A stretch of DNA of 64,000 bases from Virgibacillus indicus (GCF_002266285.1 NZ_NPMS01000002.1:1-64000); one strand, 5' to 3'. Counted from the stretch's first letter, positions 26,726-37,213 are shown. Notes: generated from the sequence alone by a model not told the origin. A program made the numbers and translations.

Positions 26726-27769
26726 CTACAATTCATCAAACCCATTCAAATCACTGATTTTCGAATATTGACGTGACTTCTGTTCAAAGAAGTCAGTTTT
26801 GGTGCCATCAAAATTATCCACATAGGCACGAATCCATTTCATCGGGTTATTCACAGATTCTGGATAAATCTCGCTTAACCCCATCATCCGCAGCATTTTA
26901 TTTGCCCGGTATTTGATATATCCATTCATTTCATCAAGATCTATTCCTTCGATATCCGCAAGTACATAATGTGACCACTCCATCTCGAGCTCTACGGATT
27001 CTTTAAATTGGTCATATACCCAACTGCAAATTTCCTCTGTATTATATTCGGGATTTTCTGCGAGCGTTGCACGAAACAGTTCTGCGATAAACCGCCCATG
27101 CTCCAGCTCATCCCGGTTAATATAGCTGATCATGGTGGATGTGCCGATCATTTTATTATTTCTTGCCAGATTATAGAAAAAGGCAAATCCTGAATAAAAG
27201 AACATTCCTTCAAGTAAGGAGGTATAAACAAGAGTTCTCAGGATATTTTCAATTGTCGGCTCTTCCACAAATTTATTATACTGTTTTTCTAAGCTTTCAT
27301 TTCTTCTCAGCAGAACCGGGTCCTTTCTGCCCAGCTGGAAGGATTCATTCTGCTCCTCCAGCGATACTACAGAAGAAAGCACGTAAGAATAGCTTTCGTT
27401 ATGGACTGCTTCCTGCTGCGCAATCACCGCCATAATCGACTGAACGGATGGATCAGTCGCGTATAACGATAATAAAAGCGCTGTTCTTGTCTGCGGTGCA
27501 TCGAGTGTGGATAACAATCCAATTATTTTTAAATATGCCTCACGCTCTGATTCGGTTAATGCAGGAAATTGCCTTACATCCCCGGACATATTAACTTCAT
27601 CTGCCTGCCAGTAGTTACCCACAAGCCGCTTGTACATTTTATACCAATGTGGATAAGCAATATCATTCCAATTTAAAATCCCGCTCGACTTCCCCCCAAA
27701 AAGTGCCGTTGACTTATTTGGGTTGCGCGGTTCCAATGTTTTCGCTTTCTCAAGCAAAACTTCTGACAT
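26726..27769 (-). CDS. nrdF: Class I ribonucleotide reductase beta subunit (NrdF)
   Basis: 347-residue radical-generating subunit. The metal ligands are in place: Asp in STLDAPQT, EAVH in the first Glu-x-x-His helix, Glu in LLEGMFF and Glu-x-x-His in RDELEHG. A Tyr four residues after the first His (HNESY) is in the radical position, so this is a conventional tyrosyl-radical enzyme rather than a metal-free class Ie form. The C-terminal tail should dock on NrdE. It overlaps the flavodoxin gene by 20 bases and is third in the operon nrdE-flavodoxin-nrdF. Confidence 0.92.
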   Translation of the reverse strand: MSEVLLEKAKTLEPRNPNKSTALFGGKSSGILNWNDIAYPHWYKMYKRLVGNYWQADEVNMSGDVRQFPALTESEREAYLKIIGLLSTLDAPQTRTALLLSLYATDPSVQSIMAVIAQQEAVHNESYSYVLSSVVSLEEQNESFQLGRKDPVLLRRNESLEKQYNKFVEEPTIENILRTLVYTSLLEGMFFYSGFAFFYNLARNNKMIGTSTMISYINRDELEHGRFIAELFRATLAENPEYNTEEICSWVYDQFKESVELEMEWSHYVLADIEGIDLDEMNGYIKYRANKMLRMMGLSEIYPESVNNPMKWIRAYVDNFDGTKTDFFEQKSRQYSKISDLNGFDEL

Positions 27770-28184
27770 CCGAAAGCACTCCTTCCAGCCAATCTTCTAT
27801 TTTTTGCTCCTGACTGCCCCTTGGTGATTGTTCAATTTTCAATCCATCCCATTTGCTATTATAAAATTTCACAAGCTTATCAACAGCTCTGCAAAACAGG
27901 TCGTCCCCGCCAAACTGAGTATCTCCTGTTCCAAATACAGCAACATTTTCTGGCTTATATCCAATTTCCAGCACAAAATCTTTTACTTCTTCTGGGGTGC
28001 TGCCCTTATCCCAAGTAAAGGTGCCAATGAACAGATAGTCATAAATCGAGGCATCCACAGGTGGATCTAGTCCAATACGATGAATATCCTTCTTTATATA
28101 ATCACTATCTAAATGCTCCAAAATCATTCCAGCGACCTCTTCTGTATTTCCACTGTATGATAAATAAGCGATTAATATCTTCAA
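27750..28184 (-). CDS. Flavodoxin in the NrdI position of the nrd operon
   Basis: 144-residue short-chain flavodoxin. FMN phosphate loop YLSYSGNTEEVAG (about 8-20), second loop GTFTWDKGSTPEE (about 54-66) and third loop VFGTGDTQFGGDDLFCRAVD, all closer to YkuN/YkuP flavodoxins than to NrdI. Its four-base overlap with nrdE and 20-base overlap with nrdF indicate tight co-translation. The likely job is to supply reducing equivalents or an oxidant for assembling the NrdF metal-tyrosyl cofactor, the role NrdI plays in other class Ib systems. That role is inferred. Confidence 0.8.
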   Translation of the reverse strand: MKILIAYLSYSGNTEEVAGMILEHLDSDYIKKDIHRIGLDPPVDASIYDYLFIGTFTWDKGSTPEEVKDFVLEIGYKPENVAVFGTGDTQFGGDDLFCRAVDKLVKFYNSKWDGLKIEQSPRGSQEQKIEDWLEGVLSDVRSFA

Positions 28185-30409
28185 CTTTCACACCACTCAC
28201 ATTCTTCGACATCATTGGAGGTTGAACGTACATAATAGGTTGTCTTCAACCCTTCCTTCCAAGCCTGGAGATGAAGATCCAATAATACTGATGCCCTTAT
28301 TGTATTAGGGACGTAAAAATTAAAAGAAATGCTCTGGTCAATATGCTTTTGTCTTGCTGCATTCTGTCTAACAGACCAGCGCTGATCAAGAATGTAGGCT
28401 GATCTCCGGTATATATTATAGGTCTCGTGATTCAAGTCTGGAGCAGTCGTTGGTATTTTAAAGTCCTTTTTCTCCTCATTGTAAAACGGCTTAAAAACCG
28501 GATCGATGCTGGCTGTTGAGCCGGCAATCATCGATGTTGTGGAGTTTGGTGCAACCGCCATTAGATAGCCATTTCTCATCCCATTCTCCTCAACCTGCTT
28601 TTTAAGGTCTGTCCATTTTTCGCATGTGTAACCTTTTCTGTCGAAATAATTTCCCGTACTCCAGCTACTTCCTTCAAAAGCTGGATAGCTTCCTTTTTCT
28701 CTGCTTAGCTCCATACTATTTTTTATTGTTAAGTAGGCAATTCTTTCGTAAAGCTTATCCGCATATGCTACTGACTTATCTGTTTCCCACTCTGTATTTT
28801 TGATAGCCAGTAAATGATGCCAGCCAAATGTTCCAAGGCCAATCGCACGATACTTCTGATTGGTTAACTGAGTTTGCTTAATTGGCAATGTGTTAATATC
28901 TATCACATTATCCAGCATGCGGACTTGAATTTTTATAAGACGTTCCAGTACATTATCAGGCACTGCTTTTCCCAGATTAATCGAACTCAAATTACAGACA
29001 ACATAATCACCTGACTTATATTTCTGTACAATTGTATTTTCATTTTCTATATACTCTTCAATAAATTGCGTTGGTGATTGATTTTGTGTGATTTCTGTAC
29101 AAAGATTCGAGCAATAGATCATGCCATTATGTTTATTGCTGTTCTGCCGGTTCACTTCATCACGGTAAAACATAAATGGTGTGCCTGACTCAAGCTGCGA
29201 TTTCATGATCCGCTTCATAATATTAATTGCCGGCACCTGTTTTTTGGTCAGAAATTCGGATTGCACACATTCCTCATATTTCTCACGCCACTGACCTGAC
29301 CCTTTTTCTTCATCATAAAAATCTTCCAGTGAATAGCCCATTACCTGTCTCACTTCATGCGGATCAAATAAATACCAGTCTCCCCTGTTTTCCACCCGTT
29401 CCATAAAGTAGTCGGGCAGACAAACTCCCGTAAAAATATCATGGGCACGCATCCGCTCATCACCATTATTCAGCTTCAAATCCAGAAATGACTCAATATC
29501 CTTATGCCAAATATCCAAATAAATCGCGATGGCGCCTTTTCTGGTTCCCAGCTGGTCCACATTTACTGCGGTATTATTCAGCTGTTTAATCCATGGCACC
29601 ACGCCGCTCGACATCCCTTTATATCCTTTTATCGAACTCCCACGGCTGCGGATTTTTCCCATATAGACGCCGATACCGCCACCATTCTTGGAAAGCTTCG
29701 CAATATCGGTATTGCTGTCATAAATGGATTGCAGACTATCATCCACAGTATCGATAAAACAGCTGGATAATTGTCCATGGGATTTCCCGGCATTGGTCAA
29801 GGTAGGTGTAGCTACAGTCATATACAGGTTGCTTAATGCCCAGTAGGACTCTGTTACTAGCTCCAAACGACTCTCCTGGCTCTCATCCTGCATCAGGTGC
29901 ATGGAAATGACCATCCAGCGCTCTTGCGGCAGCTCAAATACATTTTTATTATGATCTGTTGCCAGATATCTTGTCGCTAGGGTATGCAGCCCTAAATAGT
30001 TGAACAATAAGTCTTTTTTTGGATCGAGCTGCTGTGCAAGAAAATCAATTTCCTCTTTTGTATATTTACTGAGAATATCAGCAGCATAAATGCCCTGATC
30101 TGTTAATGTTTGTACTAAATTATAAAAACTCCCGTAACGGATGGCAGGATCGAAGCTGCGGTTCTTTCCTGCTTTCCTGTAAAGCTCCTGCAGATAAATT
30201 CTGCTCGCTAAATAAGTCCACTCCGGATTGGCCTCATCAATATTTTCAAGTGCGTTTTTAATCATCATATCTGCTGTTTTCGCTTCAGATGCTTCCCGTG
30301 GAATTGTCCTTATTGCCTTTTCTTTGTAAGCTTTTGTATCAATGGATAAACCTTCTGATGCATTGTCAACGAGTTGAATTATATTTGTTGAGATGGTTTT
30401 TGTAATCAT
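28181..30409 (-). CDS. nrdE: Class I ribonucleotide reductase alpha subunit (NrdE)
   Basis: 742-residue catalytic subunit that reduces ribonucleotides. The active-site cysteines are visible: SSCFIDTVDD, CSNLCTEI (thiyl radical Cys) and YVVCNLSSINLGK. The C-terminal pair CEWCES (Cys737/Cys740) shuttles electrons from a thioredoxin or glutaredoxin-like donor. The NGGGIG and APNSTTSMIAGSTASIDPVF motifs are typical of the family. An N-terminal ATP-cone is not evident, as in class Ib. The ATG follows AGGAGG. Upstream lie a cobalamin riboswitch and two NrdR boxes. Confidence 0.93.
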   Translation of the reverse strand: MITKTISTNIIQLVDNASEGLSIDTKAYKEKAIRTIPREASEAKTADMMIKNALENIDEANPEWTYLASRIYLQELYRKAGKNRSFDPAIRYGSFYNLVQTLTDQGIYAADILSKYTKEEIDFLAQQLDPKKDLLFNYLGLHTLATRYLATDHNKNVFELPQERWMVISMHLMQDESQESRLELVTESYWALSNLYMTVATPTLTNAGKSHGQLSSCFIDTVDDSLQSIYDSNTDIAKLSKNGGGIGVYMGKIRSRGSSIKGYKGMSSGVVPWIKQLNNTAVNVDQLGTRKGAIAIYLDIWHKDIESFLDLKLNNGDERMRAHDIFTGVCLPDYFMERVENRGDWYLFDPHEVRQVMGYSLEDFYDEEKGSGQWREKYEECVQSEFLTKKQVPAINIMKRIMKSQLESGTPFMFYRDEVNRQNSNKHNGMIYCSNLCTEITQNQSPTQFIEEYIENENTIVQKYKSGDYVVCNLSSINLGKAVPDNVLERLIKIQVRMLDNVIDINTLPIKQTQLTNQKYRAIGLGTFGWHHLLAIKNTEWETDKSVAYADKLYERIAYLTIKNSMELSREKGSYPAFEGSSWSTGNYFDRKGYTCEKWTDLKKQVEENGMRNGYLMAVAPNSTTSMIAGSTASIDPVFKPFYNEEKKDFKIPTTAPDLNHETYNIYRRSAYILDQRWSVRQNAARQKHIDQSISFNFYVPNTIRASVLLDLHLQAWKEGLKTTYYVRSTSNDVEECEWCES

Positions 30410-30454
30410 GAAAATCCTCCTATAAAATCTTATATGTAATTTTGAAAACTAAAA

Positions 30455-30482
30455 AACCGCCCACCCCCAAGGATGAACGGTT
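30455..30482 (-). terminator. Riboswitch expression-platform terminator
   Basis: On the minus strand AACCGTTCATCC pairs with GGGTGGGCGGTT (with G-U pairs), followed by TTTTAGTTTT, about 45 bases before nrdE. It lies downstream of the B12 aptamer, so ligand binding should favour termination. Confidence 0.75.
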
Positions 30483-30554
30483 AAAAAACGACAGAAATAT
30501 TGCATCAAGATTCCTATCGCCTCACCTTCTCTCACCCCGGAGAAATGAAACTTT

Positions 30555-30710
30555 AAACTCTGGCAGGTCTCCTGACTCGTGCTTTTACCTAATTGGGGCC
30601 TTCCCATATCGTCAAGATACAGTGGCTTTCCCTTTCGTCCACACTTACAGTTGCGGGGGCAGTTCCAGCTTCGCACTGGATTCCCTTTTTAGACAAATAC
30701 ATGTCACCAT
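30555..30710 (-). ncRNA. Cobalamin (B12) riboswitch aptamer upstream of nrdE
   Basis: The B12 box AGTCAGGAGACCTGCC is the complement of 30562-30577. Further upstream the RNA has the conserved CTGCCCCCGCAACTGTAAG and GGGAATCCAGTGCGAAGCTGG elements and AAAGCCACTG, all in the standard order. An aptamer of about 155 bases followed by an intrinsic terminator is the usual off-switch. It predicts that the class I reductase is shut down when adenosylcobalamin is available, presumably because a B12-dependent class II reductase exists elsewhere. Confidence 0.92.
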
Positions 30711-30720
30711 CGTTCATGAA

Positions 30721-30764
30721 ACTATATATAGTATTAAACTTCAAAAAGCATTACAATATATTGT
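30721..30764 (-). promoter_or_regulatory. Paired NrdR boxes over the nrdE promoter
   Basis: ACTATATATAGT (30721-30732) and ACAATATATTGT (30753-30764) each match the NrdR core CwAtATaTwG perfectly. Their centres are 32 bases apart, the integral-turn spacing known for NrdR pairs. On the minus strand TTGTAA, 17 bases, TACTAT forms a plausible promoter whose -35 and -10 lie within the two boxes. Confidence 0.88.
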
Positions 30765-30806
30765 ATTTAAAGCCTAGCACAGACAATTTAATAATGCAAC
30801 AGATAA

Positions 30807-31712
30807 TTAATTCTGGAATTTTTCCAGCCGTATGAAGAATTCTCGTAAAAACTCATAAAATAGTTTTTCCGTCGGGAGTAATTTTCTATCCTTTGGTATG
30901 ACTACTCCTACTGTTCTGGTAATATTCGGTTCGACCTTGGAGATTTTTACTGTTCCGCGGGGGATATTATCAACAAGTGTCACTTCCGGTATAAGAGAAA
31001 CCCCCAGTCCTGCAGAAACAAGTCCTTTGATTGCATCAATATCCTGACCTTCAAAGGAAACAGCTGGATCAAAGCCGATTTGCCTGCATGCAGTGGTAAT
31101 CAGATCCCGAAGCACATAATCCTCAGGAAAAAGCACAAAGGAATCCTCCCGAAGCTGATTCAGCTTTAAATAGCTGGTATCTGCCAGGGAATGGCTGGCC
31201 GGCAGCAGTGCAACAATATTTTCTGTAAATAGAATTGACCCTTTCAGCTTTTTCTCATTCATTGGAACAGGTCCCAATAACGCCATATTTATTTCACCTT
31301 TAATAACAGCTTCCTTTAATTCATAATAGGAACCCTGATTCAGGTGAAACTTTACGTCTGGGTATTGTTCCCGAAATGCGGATACCGCAGTTGGCAGGAT
31401 ATATGTAGCTAAACTGCTCGGAAAACCGATATGGATCGTTCCCTTTTCTGGATCCGTATATTCATCGATAATCTGTTTTGCATCATCAATCACATGGATT
31501 GCCTGTTCCATATGTTCTAGAAATATCCTTCCGATTGGAGTCAATCGTACATTGCGTCCCTCGCGAATGAACAAATTCACACCTAATTCCGCTTCTAGAT
31601 TAAAAATTTGCCTGCTGATTGCAGATTGGGCTACATGCAGCTCGAGGGCCGCTTCTGTCATATGTTCGCGCCGTGCAACTTCAATAAAATATTTGATCTG
31701 TCTGAGCTCCAA
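30807..31712 (-). CDS. gltC: LysR-family regulator GltC
   Basis: 301 residues. N-terminal LysR helix-turn-helix (ELRQIKYFIEVARREHMTEA, HVAQSAISRQIFNLEAELG) and an effector domain with IHIGFPSSLATYILPT and GLVSAGLGVSLIPE. The sequence follows B. subtilis GltC closely from what I recall. GltC regulates glutamate synthesis. The start is a TTG (31710-31712) giving MELRQ, with AAAGAGGTGG six bases upstream. The longer GTG start would lie in the ribosome site. It is divergent from gdhA, which suggests gdhA rather than gltAB is the local target. Confidence 0.88.
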   Translation of the reverse strand: MELRQIKYFIEVARREHMTEAALELHVAQSAISRQIFNLEAELGVNLFIREGRNVRLTPIGRIFLEHMEQAIHVIDDAKQIIDEYTDPEKGTIHIGFPSSLATYILPTAVSAFREQYPDVKFHLNQGSYYELKEAVIKGEINMALLGPVPMNEKKLKGSILFTENIVALLPASHSLADTSYLKLNQLREDSFVLFPEDYVLRDLITTACRQIGFDPAVSFEGQDIDAIKGLVSAGLGVSLIPEVTLVDNIPRGTVKISKVEPNITRTVGVVIPKDRKLLPTEKLFYEFLREFFIRLEKFQN

Positions 31713-31826
31713 AATAACCACCTCTTTCGTTATTATCTCATATCGGCATCAGTAAAATCTATTTTTTATATTGTTTAGATTGATTAATCCTAGTAAAATA
31801 AATATCATATTATAAAAATGCAGTGA

Positions 31827-33281
<1,455 letters not shown>

Positions 33282-33292
33282 GTTTAAATACA

Positions 33293-33326
33293 AGCATGCA
33301 GATAATCAGATCTGCATGCTTTTTCC
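33293..33326 (+). terminator. Terminator of gdhA
   Basis: AGCATGCAGAT (33293-33303) pairs with ATCTGCATGCT (33310-33320), followed by TTTTT. Confidence 0.9.
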
Positions 33327-33562
33327 TCAATTATTATTTTACCCTCAGTCAATTCATTCTCCCCCCTTTGTCCTTGAAAGCATGATACCATACCTAGTTT
33401 GGATTGAACATTTCCTTTACAGTTTCAAGCACTTTTTACTTAGATTTAAATAGGCCTAAAGTATCTTTTTCAAATATTTTGTATTTTGGATATGTGAAAT
33501 TTGGTACAATTACTTCAGATATTTTATCATTTTTGTGATCAATTATAAAAGGAGTGTTTAGA

Positions 33563-34141
33563 ATCGGAGAATTTTTATTATCACCAACAGGGTTAGTTAT
33601 TATTGCAATTGTTGTTATTGTTATCATTTTTATGACCATCTACAATCGTTTCATTTCGCTCAGAAACCGCACAGAACAAGCTTTCCGCTCAATTGATACA
33701 TACTTGGAGCAGCGTTTTGATGCGTTGACAAAACTGGCGGATGCAGTAGCTTCACATAATGAGCATGAACGTACTGTGCATACAAGGCTAGCGGAAATTC
33801 GTTCTGGTTATAAAAACATGACAAATGATGAAAAAGTCCAAGCATCCAACGAAGCAGAGGATTTGAAACAGCGTCTCAGTTTACAGGTCGAAAACTACCC
33901 GGAATTGAAAGCTGACGGGCTCTATATAAATATGATGCGCACAACAACAGATATCGAAGAGAAGCTATCTGCAAGCCGAAGAAGCTACAATGCAAATGTT
34001 TATAAATTCAACACCATGCTTGACTCTTTTCCAACTAATATTTTCGGGAAAATGATGAATTTCAAAAAAGCTGAAATGTTTAAAGCTGCGGAGGAAAAAA
34101 GACAGGATGTCGATCTTCGTGCGAGATTGCGGGGAATGTAG
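33563..34141 (+). CDS. lemA: LemA family protein; apparent AUC start
   Basis: 192 residues. One N-terminal span (GLVIIAIVVIVIIFMTIYN), then the LemA helical domain (SLRNRTEQAFRSIDTYLEQR, NAYVYKFNT-like SYNANVYKFNTMLDSFPTNIF). The only conventional start in frame is a GTG at 33554 that overlaps the ribosome site GGAG itself. The codon at normal spacing (eight bases after GGAG) is ATC at 33563-33565. LemA proteins are membrane-anchored with unknown biochemical role and commonly sit next to a DUF3137 or TPM-domain protein, as here. Confidence 0.8.
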   Translation: MGEFLLSPTGLVIIAIVVIVIIFMTIYNRFISLRNRTEQAFRSIDTYLEQRFDALTKLADAVASHNEHERTVHTRLAEIRSGYKNMTNDEKVQASNEAEDLKQRLSLQVENYPELKADGLYINMMRTTTDIEEKLSASRRSYNANVYKFNTMLDSFPTNIFGKMMNFKKAEMFKAAEEKRQDVDLRARLRGM

Positions 34142-35131
34142 ATGTTTCCTTCATTTGAAAGTATTTATCCCGAGCTCGGCCCCGTTCTGAAAGAAGCTGA
34201 GGATTCACGCGCTGCGGCAAAGAAGAAAATATTTCGCAACATATTGATAATCTTGATATTGTGGGCAATTGCTATCGGGGCAGGAATCCTAACCGGAAAT
34301 GGCTCAATCGGCGGAACCTTAATATTTGTTGCATTTATCGCAACCTTTGTGTTTATCGGCCTGTCTGTAAGAGCAGCTAAAGAATTCCGCTTAGACTATT
34401 CACGCAGAGTAGTCCGGAAATTGGTTCATACAATGTTTAAGAATGTTGAAGTCCCCGATGATGAGGATGAAGACGAATATGAGGCTTCTGTAAGGTTTAT
34501 GCCAAATAAACGTATTGGAGTTAACAAAATAAGCACCAGTGGTATTGCCCCCCGTTTTGATCGAATTAGAGGGGAAGATTACATTAGCGGAAGGCTTGGT
34601 GCAACAACCTTCGAATTTTCTGAGATTGAGCTAATTGATATTCAGTATAAAAAAGACAGCAACGGCAACCGGAAAAAGGTAGAAAAGCGCGTATTTAAGG
34701 GCATTATGTTTATTGCCGATTTCCATAAGCATTTCCAAGGGGAAACCTATCTGATTGATAAGAAGTTCTTTGATACTGAGAGATTCGAGCTTAAATTTAA
34801 GGGAGCATTTGAAATTGAGATGGAGGATATAGCATTTAATAAGGAATTCCGGACGATGACCACAGATGATATTGAAGCTCGTTATATTCTTTCTTCTAAT
34901 CTAATGGAGAGAATTATGGAGTTTACCAATAGATCCAAGGATGAAGTGGAACTATCCTTTAAAAACTCCAAGATGTATATCATGCATGAAGCCAGGAAAA
35001 ACCATTTTGAAGGAAAGCTGTTTGAAAATAATGATGAAGAAACATTAAAGGAAATTTACAATGACTTCCGCACATACTTTGATATTATCGAAGAATTCAG
35101 ACTGAACCGCAGAATTTGGAGCAAAAGCTAG
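34142..35131 (+). CDS. DUF3137 family membrane protein
   Basis: 329 residues. Two adjacent hydrophobic spans near the N-terminus (about 38-78: NILIILILWAIAIGAGIL, LIFVAFIATFVFIGLSV) and a soluble domain with YISGRLGATTFEFSEIEL and FKGIMFIADFHKHFQGETYLI, characteristic of DUF3137. It starts immediately after the lemA stop (TAG-ATG), so the two are co-translated. Function unknown. The pairing with LemA is recurrent in Firmicutes. Confidence 0.75.
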   Translation: MFPSFESIYPELGPVLKEAEDSRAAAKKKIFRNILIILILWAIAIGAGILTGNGSIGGTLIFVAFIATFVFIGLSVRAAKEFRLDYSRRVVRKLVHTMFKNVEVPDDEDEDEYEASVRFMPNKRIGVNKISTSGIAPRFDRIRGEDYISGRLGATTFEFSEIELIDIQYKKDSNGNRKKVEKRVFKGIMFIADFHKHFQGETYLIDKKFFDTERFELKFKGAFEIEMEDIAFNKEFRTMTTDDIEARYILSSNLMERIMEFTNRSKDEVELSFKNSKMYIMHEARKNHFEGKLFENNDEETLKEIYNDFRTYFDIIEEFRLNRRIWSKS

Positions 35132-35144
35132 AAAGAAGTTTTTT

Positions 35145-35180
35145 AACCCCGTCATTACTGCAAATGTTTTGGCGGGGTAT
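35145..35180. terminator. Probable terminator between convergent genes
   Basis: ACCCCG near 35146 pairs with CGGGGT near 35173, with a loop of about 20 bases. It overlaps the end of the convergent DUF421 gene. Confidence 0.5.
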
Positions 35181-35790
35181 TTGTATGTCTTTTTTCCTTA
35201 ATCTCTGCAAACAGGTTATCCTGATTAAGCTGATCATTTGATGGTGGCGGAGAGTTAAACTCAACCTTTTCCATCATTTGATAATACTGCAGCATTTGAT
35301 CAAGCTTTGCTGAAAGCTCCAGAAACTCTTTCTTTGTCGCCGGCTGTGCTTCAGGTTTCAATACAAAGCCGACCTGTCCATTTGGTTCGAGTGTTGCCGA
35401 TTGTATATCACTTATCTTAGCAACATTACTTTGTCTTAATTTCATCTCCAGTTGGTCTACAGTGAACCGTAACTTTCTCAGATTCCTCTCTTGGATAACC
35501 CCATTTTCAATGATGATTTTTGATTTACCTGTAATCAGGTTTTCAATAAAATCACCCTTTAGCTGTCCATATTCCATAAGAATTAGTGTCAGAACAAGGA
35601 CTGAGCCAACACCCAATGTCACCCATATATTCTCACCAGCTAACGGCTGGATAAGCAAGGAGCCAATCCCAACCATAATAACTGTTTGCGCCAGTGTCAT
35701 TTGTGATATTGATTTTCTGCCAGCAATTCGAAGTAAAAATGTACCCCCAACCACAATAACAACCGCTTTCCAGATCCAATCAAATTCCAT
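35155..35790 (-). CDS. DUF421/YetF-family membrane protein
   Basis: 211 residues with three N-terminal spans followed by the YetF/YrbG-type domain (SGKSKIIIENGVIQERNLRKLRFTVDQLEMKLRQSNVAKISD, about 87-128) and a polar tail. The family includes the spore and membrane proteins YetF, YdfS and YrbG, and its exact function is unsettled. The ATG is at 35790 and the nearest purine-rich site is AAAAAAGGGG. Single gene. Confidence 0.85.
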   Translation of the reverse strand: MEFDWIWKAVVIVVGGTFLLRIAGRKSISQMTLAQTVIMVGIGSLLIQPLAGENIWVTLGVGSVLVLTLILMEYGQLKGDFIENLITGKSKIIIENGVIQERNLRKLRFTVDQLEMKLRQSNVAKISDIQSATLEPNGQVGFVLKPEAQPATKKEFLELSAKLDQMLQYYQMMEKVEFNSPPPSNDQLNQDNLFAEIKEKRHTNTPPKHLQ

Positions 35791-35865
35791 GATAAACTAA
35801 CCCCTTTTTTAATAATGGCTGGGTTTAGTTTTTCCTGTATAAGAAAAATTATTAAAGACTTTTGA

Positions 35866-37080
35866 TTACCACATATTATTTTTATATTTTCTGTAATAAT
35901 TAATTTGACGCAGAGCAAGATAGATTTTTCTTTTCCAGCTGCGGTCCTGGGAATAAAACAATGGATTTCCCCATTTTTTTTCTTTTATAAGTCTGCGTAC
36001 TTCTCGATTTATCCCCTTATCTTTAACAAACTTTTTTAATACAATTTTAGGTACCACGGTGAACAAGTAATCCGTTTTTAGCCAGCTGAGTTGTTTTTGC
36101 TTGCCATAAATGATGTCATCCACAAAATAAGCAGCCATATTGTGACCGCAAGCCGTTGTATAATAGCTGGAACGGCCTTGGCGGATATTGACTTCAAAAA
36201 CTTTATACTTTCCATCCCGTTCATCATATTTAATATCAAAATTTGCAAAGCCCTGATAACCAATAGATTCCAGGAATTGCTGCAGTTTTTCAAGAAGCTC
36301 TTCATTATAGCGCGTAATCACTGCAGTATAATTTCCAATAGCAGTCACTGTATGCTCCTGGAGTACTACCTGAGCGACAGTTCCCAGCTGTGCTTTTCCT
36401 TTTGTATTTAAATAAAACACAGAATCCCACATATAGGTATCATCGCCCGGAATATAATCTTGAATTATTAAATCGTCTTCATAGCCACTGTTATTGATTT
36501 GATCAATGATCTTCTGAAGCTCGTCATTAGAATTAACCTTATACACCTTTTGCTGACCAGCAAATTTATTCTTATAATACTGGACTCCATTACTTGGTTT
36601 TACAATGACTGGAAAGTTAATCGTTTCATCGAACTTTTCTTTCTCTTTGCAGCTATAAAAATATGTAGTTGGAGTATCAAGCCCATATTCATTGCAAAGT
36701 TGGTAAAAGTTCTTTTTTAAAAGAAGTTTATTCAAAAGTTCTTCACTTGGATAATTAAAAACATACCATTTCTGTAAGATGTCCATATTCTCTATAATTA
36801 ATCGGACATAAAAATCATTCGTGCCTATAAGCAGCATTTTTCGTTCAGGGGCTTCATACTTTAATGCAGTTTCCTTTAAAACTTCAACAAATTTATCACG
36901 ATCCCATAAATTATTATTGATTTCAATTGCTCCAGGAATTGAACTAAGCTTTGTAAATGACATTTCCTCTTTGCCAATAATAATGGGGTTTATACCATAT
37001 TCTTCATGAAATGAAATAGCCATATTATAGGCATTTATATCCGTCCCTATAATGATAGGCAGAAAATCGTACTGTTGCAT
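35866..37080 (-). CDS. ATP-grasp D-aspartate ligase-like enzyme (Asl family)
   Basis: 404-residue ATP-grasp ligase. It follows the enterococcal/lactococcal D-aspartate ligases in several blocks I recall: IGTDINAYNMAISFHEEYGI at the N-terminus, IIVQDYIPGDD-like LIIQDYIPGDDTYMW, GFANFDIKYDERDGKYKVFE and VNIRQGRSSYYTT (Mg/ATP-binding Glu, Asn, Arg), and the KKWGNPLFYSQDRSWKRK tail. Those enzymes attach D-Asp to the side chain of the diamino acid in peptidoglycan precursors. It sits 133 bases after a MurE-like gene on the same strand, which fits a wall cross-bridge role. D-Asp specificity is inferred. Confidence 0.72.
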   Translation of the reverse strand: MQQYDFLPIIIGTDINAYNMAISFHEEYGINPIIIGKEEMSFTKLSSIPGAIEINNNLWDRDKFVEVLKETALKYEAPERKMLLIGTNDFYVRLIIENMDILQKWYVFNYPSEELLNKLLLKKNFYQLCNEYGLDTPTTYFYSCKEKEKFDETINFPVIVKPSNGVQYYKNKFAGQQKVYKVNSNDELQKIIDQINNSGYEDDLIIQDYIPGDDTYMWDSVFYLNTKGKAQLGTVAQVVLQEHTVTAIGNYTAVITRYNEELLEKLQQFLESIGYQGFANFDIKYDERDGKYKVFEVNIRQGRSSYYTTACGHNMAAYFVDDIIYGKQKQLSWLKTDYLFTVVPKIVLKKFVKDKGINREVRRLIKEKKWGNPLFYSQDRSWKRKIYLALRQINYYRKYKNNMW

Positions 37081-37213
37081 AGTTTCCTCCTTAATTTTAT
37101 TGCGTTAATAAGAGGCATTTTAATAGTGCCGATTTATATTATTTAAATTCTAAGTACATCCAGCAAACAAAACAGAATGAACCTGTTTTTCTTAACTGGA
37201 ATCAACAATAACC

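Noticed and set aside
26726-27769. Metal-free class Ie NrdF
   Set aside because: All carboxylate and histidine metal ligands and the radical Tyr are present.
30449-30676. 75-residue open frame on the minus strand before nrdE
   Set aside because: It lies within the cobalamin riboswitch and its terminator; the RNA structure explains the sequence.
31736-31752. GltC box (ATCTC-N5-GAGAT) between gltC and gdhA
   Set aside because: ATCTC is present but the second half reads GGCAT, so only half of the site matches.
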